A stretch of 7,982 nucleotides of DNA from Elusimicrobiota bacterium (GTDB lineage: Bacteria > Elusimicrobiota > Elusimicrobia > UBA1565 > UBA9628). Position 1 is the stretch's first letter, and the number at the start of each line of letters is the position of its first letter. This document shows, piece after piece, positions 5,285-7,982 of the stretch. The DNA is taken from the NCBI GenBank assembly GCA_028717525.1, contig JAQUNT010000088.1:1-7982 (forward strand), in the 5' to 3' direction. The notes beneath the pieces were generated by a model. It did no database searches. It was not told the origin of the DNA and worked only from the letters and a program-made list of their open reading frames with translations. The position numbers and the translations under genes are program-made.

Positions 5285-6844
5285 TCAGGGCTTGCGGCGC
5301 AGCAGCTCCAGGGGCCTGGCGTCCGGCGGGACGCGGAAGAGGTGGTGCCAGGGCTCTGAGGAGTTGGCCAGGACCAGGTCCGGGCAGGCGAGGTCCACCT
5401 TCTCGTAGCGCCTGAGGTCCACCCCTCCGCCCAGCACGTAGCGGACCACGTCGTAGTCCTGGCCCGGCTCCATGCTGAGCACCAGCGAGCGCAGGACGAT
5501 CCAGTCCGCGTCCGGGACCAGCTCCCGGCCCTGCAAGCCTCCGAGGACCTGCAATCCCGTATAGTACTGCAGAGGGAAGTCGCCGTACGACGCTATGACC
5601 ACGTCCCGGGGTCCGGCCTGGGCGGCCAGATACTCCCGCAAGGTCCGGTCGCAGCTCGGCAGAGGATGGCTGAGTTCGTAAAGGAAGCCCGCCCAGGGGA
5701 AGCGCACCGGGCCCCAAGCCGGGAACCGGTCCGCGAGCTTCGTGCCCGGGGCCTTGAGCTGCTGCAGCGGGATGGAATGCAGGACGTCGGTTGCGGCCAG
5801 CAGCACGAAGACGGCCGCGGCCGCCGCGCTCCTGCGCTGCCAGAGCGCTGACAGAGCCAGGCCGCACAGCACCGCCGCGACAGGAAGCAGGACGCTCAGG
5901 TAGCGGAACATCCCCCAGGAGCCGGCGGACAGGATTGCGATATAGACCGCGCAGAAGACCAGCAGGAACCTGGCGGCGCGTCCCGGCTCCCCCCCGCCCG
6001 GACGCCAGGCCTCCTGGCCGGCCAGCAGCAGCATGGGCAGAGGCAGGACGAAAGTCAGGAAGGCCGCCCCGTAGAAGGCCAGCTGTCTGAAATACCCCAG
6101 GGGCATGCCGGACTTCTGGGGCAGGAGCCCGTGATACCAGATTCCGGGCAGGACCAGGACGAGGACGCAGGCCAAGGTCCAGGCGCCCGTCTTCCAGAAC
6201 GCCCGGCCGGGCAGCACGGCCCAGGCCGAGACGATGAAGGCCGCCATCACGCCTAGAGCCACCAGATGGTTGGTGTAGAACAGGAGGACGGCGCAGGCCC
6301 CCCATAGCGCCGCGGACTTCTTCTGCCCCCGCGCCAAGCCCGGCAGGGCCAGGAGCATCCCGGTGACGAAGACGAAGGCCAAGGCGTACCAGCGGGCCTG
6401 CCGGACGTGCAGCAGGAACGGCACCGAAGCCAGCAGCACGGCCGCGCTCCAGCGCGCGGCCGAGAGCGAGCTCCAGAGGCGCAGGCCCAGCAGGTAGACC
6501 AGCGCGACGCAACCCAGGCCCGCCAAGGCGAAAGGCAGGCGGCAGACCCAATTCGCCGGCCCCAGCAGCTTCATGGCCCCGGCCTCCGCGTAGAACTGCA
6601 GCCAGGGAGACCAGCGCCACAAGCCGCCCTGGTCCAGGTCGCGGCCCGCTTCGGCGGTCACCCGATTGAGGCCGTCGGTACCGTAAGGCAGGCCCCGGGC
6701 CGCGATGCTGCGGCCGAGCAGGGCCGTGTGCGCCTCGTCCTCCCAAAGGTCGCGGCCGCCCAGGTCCCAGAAGATGAGGACGGCCCCGAGCGCCAGCAGG
6801 GCGACGAGCCAGCGGTCCGGCCCTCTCGAACTGGAGTCAGCCAT
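5285..6844 (-). CDS. GT-C family glycosyltransferase (ArnT/PMT-like) membrane protein
   Basis: A 519-residue inner-membrane protein that probably transfers a sugar from a polyprenyl-phosphate donor to an envelope acceptor on the periplasmic side. After a first helix (residues 11-27) comes the GT-C acidic motif in the first loop, DLWEDEAHTALLGRSIAARG, with D36-E37 the candidate catalytic or metal-binding pair. The following loop is aromatic-rich (WRWSPWLQFY, 76-85). HVRQARWYALAF (146-157) matches the 'xQaRxYal' helix of the PMT_2/ArnT superfamily. About ten further helices extend to residue 355. A soluble C-terminal domain follows (about 394-519; VVIASYGDFPLQYYTG, 415-430). Length and layout fit the family; donor and acceptor cannot be told. 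The start at 6844 is supported by AGGA six bases upstream, inside the stop codon region of the penicillin-binding protein gene. Only eight bases separate the two genes, so they are co-transcribed and probably coupled. Confidence 0.85.
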   Translation of the reverse strand: MADSSSRGPDRWLVALLALGAVLIFWDLGGRDLWEDEAHTALLGRSIAARGLPYGTDGLNRVTAEAGRDLDQGGLWRWSPWLQFYAEAGAMKLLGPANWVCRLPFALAGLGCVALVYLLGLRLWSSLSAARWSAAVLLASVPFLLHVRQARWYALAFVFVTGMLLALPGLARGQKKSAALWGACAVLLFYTNHLVALGVMAAFIVSAWAVLPGRAFWKTGAWTLACVLVLVLPGIWYHGLLPQKSGMPLGYFRQLAFYGAAFLTFVLPLPMLLLAGQEAWRPGGGEPGRAARFLLVFCAVYIAILSAGSWGMFRYLSVLLPVAAVLCGLALSALWQRRSAAAAAVFVLLAATDVLHSIPLQQLKAPGTKLADRFPAWGPVRFPWAGFLYELSHPLPSCDRTLREYLAAQAGPRDVVIASYGDFPLQYYTGLQVLGGLQGRELVPDADWIVLRSLVLSMEPGQDYDVVRYVLGGGVDLRRYEKVDLACPDLVLANSSEPWHHLFRVPPDARPLELLRRKP

Positions 6845-6850
6845 CCGGCG

Positions 6851-6854
6851 TCCT
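6851..6854 (-). promoter_or_regulatory. Shine-Dalgarno of the glycosyltransferase gene, overlapping the upstream stop
   Basis: The minus strand reads TAGGA, in which TAG (6855-6853) ends the penicillin-binding protein gene and AGGA (6854-6851) lies six bases before the ATG at 6844. The overlap fixes the start, which is about 380 bases downstream of the first ATG in the same open frame, and implies translational coupling. Confidence 0.65.
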
Positions 6855-7982
6855 ATTCCAGTATGACCGGCCCTTCGCTGGGCGCCGGGCCGCTCTCCAG
6901 CTCCTCGTCCGTGGGCAGGGGCGGAGGCGGAGGCTCGGCCGAGACCGGCGCGCTGGAGGGGGCCACGCCCTCCACCGAGGGCCCGATCACCGCGGCCGGG
7001 GCCTGGGAAGGCGTCTGTCCGGCCAAAGGCTTGCTGTGGTCCACCTTGCAGTACTCCTTGGGCTCCGTGCCCTCCAGGAAAGCCTCCAGGATGCGGCGCT
7101 TCTTGGGGCAGGTCGGCAAGGCCAGCAGGCCGGTGTCCGCGTCGATGGTCTGGAACACGATCTTGGCCGGCTTGGGGAAGTCCCGCTTGGGATAGTCCTT
7201 GAGGATCTGCTCCATGATGTCGGTCCACCAGGGCACCACGGTCGAGCCGCCGGTCCAGTCCTTGCGGCCCAAGGAGGTGAAGTCGTCGTAGCCCATCCAG
7301 GCCCCGGCCGCCAGGTCGGGGGTGAAGCCGATGAACCAGAGGTCGCGGTTGTCGTTGCTGGTTCCGGTCTTGCCGGCCAAGGGCCGGCCCAGGCGGCTGG
7401 CGTGGATGCCGGTGCCGTTGCGCACCACCCCCTTGAGCAGGTTGGTGACCAGGTAGGCCAGCTCCGGAGACATGGCCTCGCGCTCGGAGGGGACGTGGCT
7501 CTCCAGCTGCTTGCCGGTGGCGTCCTCCACGCGCTCCACCGTGTAGGGGACCACCGCGATCCCCCCGTTGGCGAAGGTGCCGAAGGCGTTGACCATCTCC
7601 AGAGGCTTGACCGTGGAGGCCCCCAGGCCCAGGGCCGGGACCGCCTCCAGGTCCGATACGATGCCGGCCTTGTGCGCGAGGTCCACCACCAAGGGCGGGC
7701 CTACGTGCGTGATGAGGTTGATGGAGGCGATGTTGCGCGACAGGGACAGGGCCCGGCGCAGGGTGATGGTCCCCAGGAACTTGCCGTCGAAATCGTTGGG
7801 GACCCAGATCTTGAAGTCCGTGGACTGGGCGAAGGGCTGGGTGGCCAGGTTGATGGAGTACTGGTCGGTGGCCCCCTCCAGCAGGCGCCAGTCGCGGCCG
7901 TCGTAGTAGTAGGCCAGGGGGGTGTCCTCCACCAAGGACGCCGCGGTCATGCCCGAGTCCAGCGCCGCGGCCCAGACGAAGG
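6853..7982 (-). CDS. mrcA: Penicillin-binding protein 1A (class A), C-terminal half; 5' end outside window
   Basis: About 375 residues of the transpeptidase domain of a bifunctional glycosyltransferase/transpeptidase that polymerises and cross-links peptidoglycan at the outer face of the inner membrane. The visible part begins FVWAAALDSG, the segment that directly follows the catalytic Ser-x-x-Lys box in PBP1A proteins; that box lies just beyond the right edge. The second motif, S-R-N, is at 7740-7732 (ALSLSRNIASINL). The third, K-T-G-T-S, starts at 7371 (LAGKTGTSNDNRDLWFIGF) and is followed by the family's GAWMGYDD strand. Thus both visible active-site motifs are intact. Behind the domain lies a proline- and alanine-rich tail of about 50 residues, including five consecutive prolines, ending in VILE; such disordered tails vary between homologues. 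The gene leads an operon with the GT-C glycosyltransferase. The symbol follows common use for PBP1A (also ponA); the N-terminal domain is not seen here. Confidence 0.92.
   Translation of the reverse strand, partial: FVWAAALDSGMTAASLVEDTPLAYYYDGRDWRLLEGATDQYSINLATQPFAQSTDFKIWVPNDFDGKFLGTITLRRALSLSRNIASINLITHVGPPLVVDLAHKAGIVSDLEAVPALGLGASTVKPLEMVNAFGTFANGGIAVVPYTVERVEDATGKQLESHVPSEREAMSPELAYLVTNLLKGVVRNGTGIHASRLGRPLAGKTGTSNDNRDLWFIGFTPDLAAGAWMGYDDFTSLGRKDWTGGSTVVPWWTDIMEQILKDYPKRDFPKPAKIVFQTIDADTGLLALPTCPKKRRILEAFLEGTEPKEYCKVDHSKPLAGQTPSQAPAAVIGPSVEGVAPSSAPVSAEPPPPPLPTDEELESGPAPSEGPVILE

Noticed and set aside
4669..5296. Nine-base word GGGCTTGCG at 4669, 5002 and 5288
   Set aside because: Three copies of a short G+C-rich word in about 630 bases of G+C-rich DNA; the flanks do not extend convincingly and two copies are inside coding ends.
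5043..6746. 567-residue minus-strand open frame
   Set aside because: An out-of-frame shadow of the glycosyltransferase gene with Gly/Arg/Pro/Ala-rich composition caused by G+C bias. It has no membrane helices or motifs.
6845..7228. N-terminal extension of the GT-C glycosyltransferase frame
   Set aside because: It is antisense-frame shadow within the PBP1A coding sequence. The ATG at 6844 has a good ribosome binding site and is directly followed by the expected first membrane helix.

Overview
The window comes from a G+C-rich bacterium. Strong G+C bias at third codon positions in the genes from about 1.5 kb onward opens long false reading frames on the opposite strand. A class A penicillin-binding protein and two polytopic glycosyltransferase-like membrane proteins point to a peptidoglycan-bearing, probably diderm, free-living organism. 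I cannot fix the phylum from the sequence; an Elusimicrobiota- or deltaproteobacteria-like lineage is only a guess.

Layout. (1) Bases 1-1083, minus strand: two overlapping genes for secreted proteins of unknown function. The downstream one runs off the left edge, and this block is visibly poorer in G+C than the rest. (2) 1084-1521: no convincing gene; it ends in a C-rich stretch that on the minus strand is a textbook G-quadruplex motif just behind the stop of the next gene. (3) 1522-2661, minus: an orphan transcriptional regulator with two receiver domains, both missing some conserved residues, and an OmpR-type winged helix. (4) 2662-2790: a 129-bp divergent promoter region. Both -10 elements sit so close to the start codons that both mRNAs are probably leaderless. 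(5) 2791-4683, plus: a GT-C-like multi-pass membrane protein with a C-terminal TPR-like region. (6) 4684-5284: a convergent spacer holding a decayed, internally deleted piece of an AAA+ ATPase of the DUF4143 type. It is flanked by two related dyad-symmetric sites. (7) 5285-7982, minus: a two-gene transcription unit read from the right edge, penicillin-binding protein 1A (5' end outside the window) then an ArnT/PMT-like GT-C glycosyltransferase.

Functional picture. The right side is cell-envelope biogenesis: peptidoglycan polymerisation and cross-linking, coupled to a lipid-linked-sugar glycosyltransferase. The regulator and the TPR membrane protein are divergently transcribed, so the regulator may control its neighbour; this is inference from arrangement only. 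No complete new defence or mobile system is evident. The least explained signals are the paired dyads around the DUF4143 remnant, the divergent leaderless promoters, the G-quadruplex motif behind the regulator, and the secreted protein pair.
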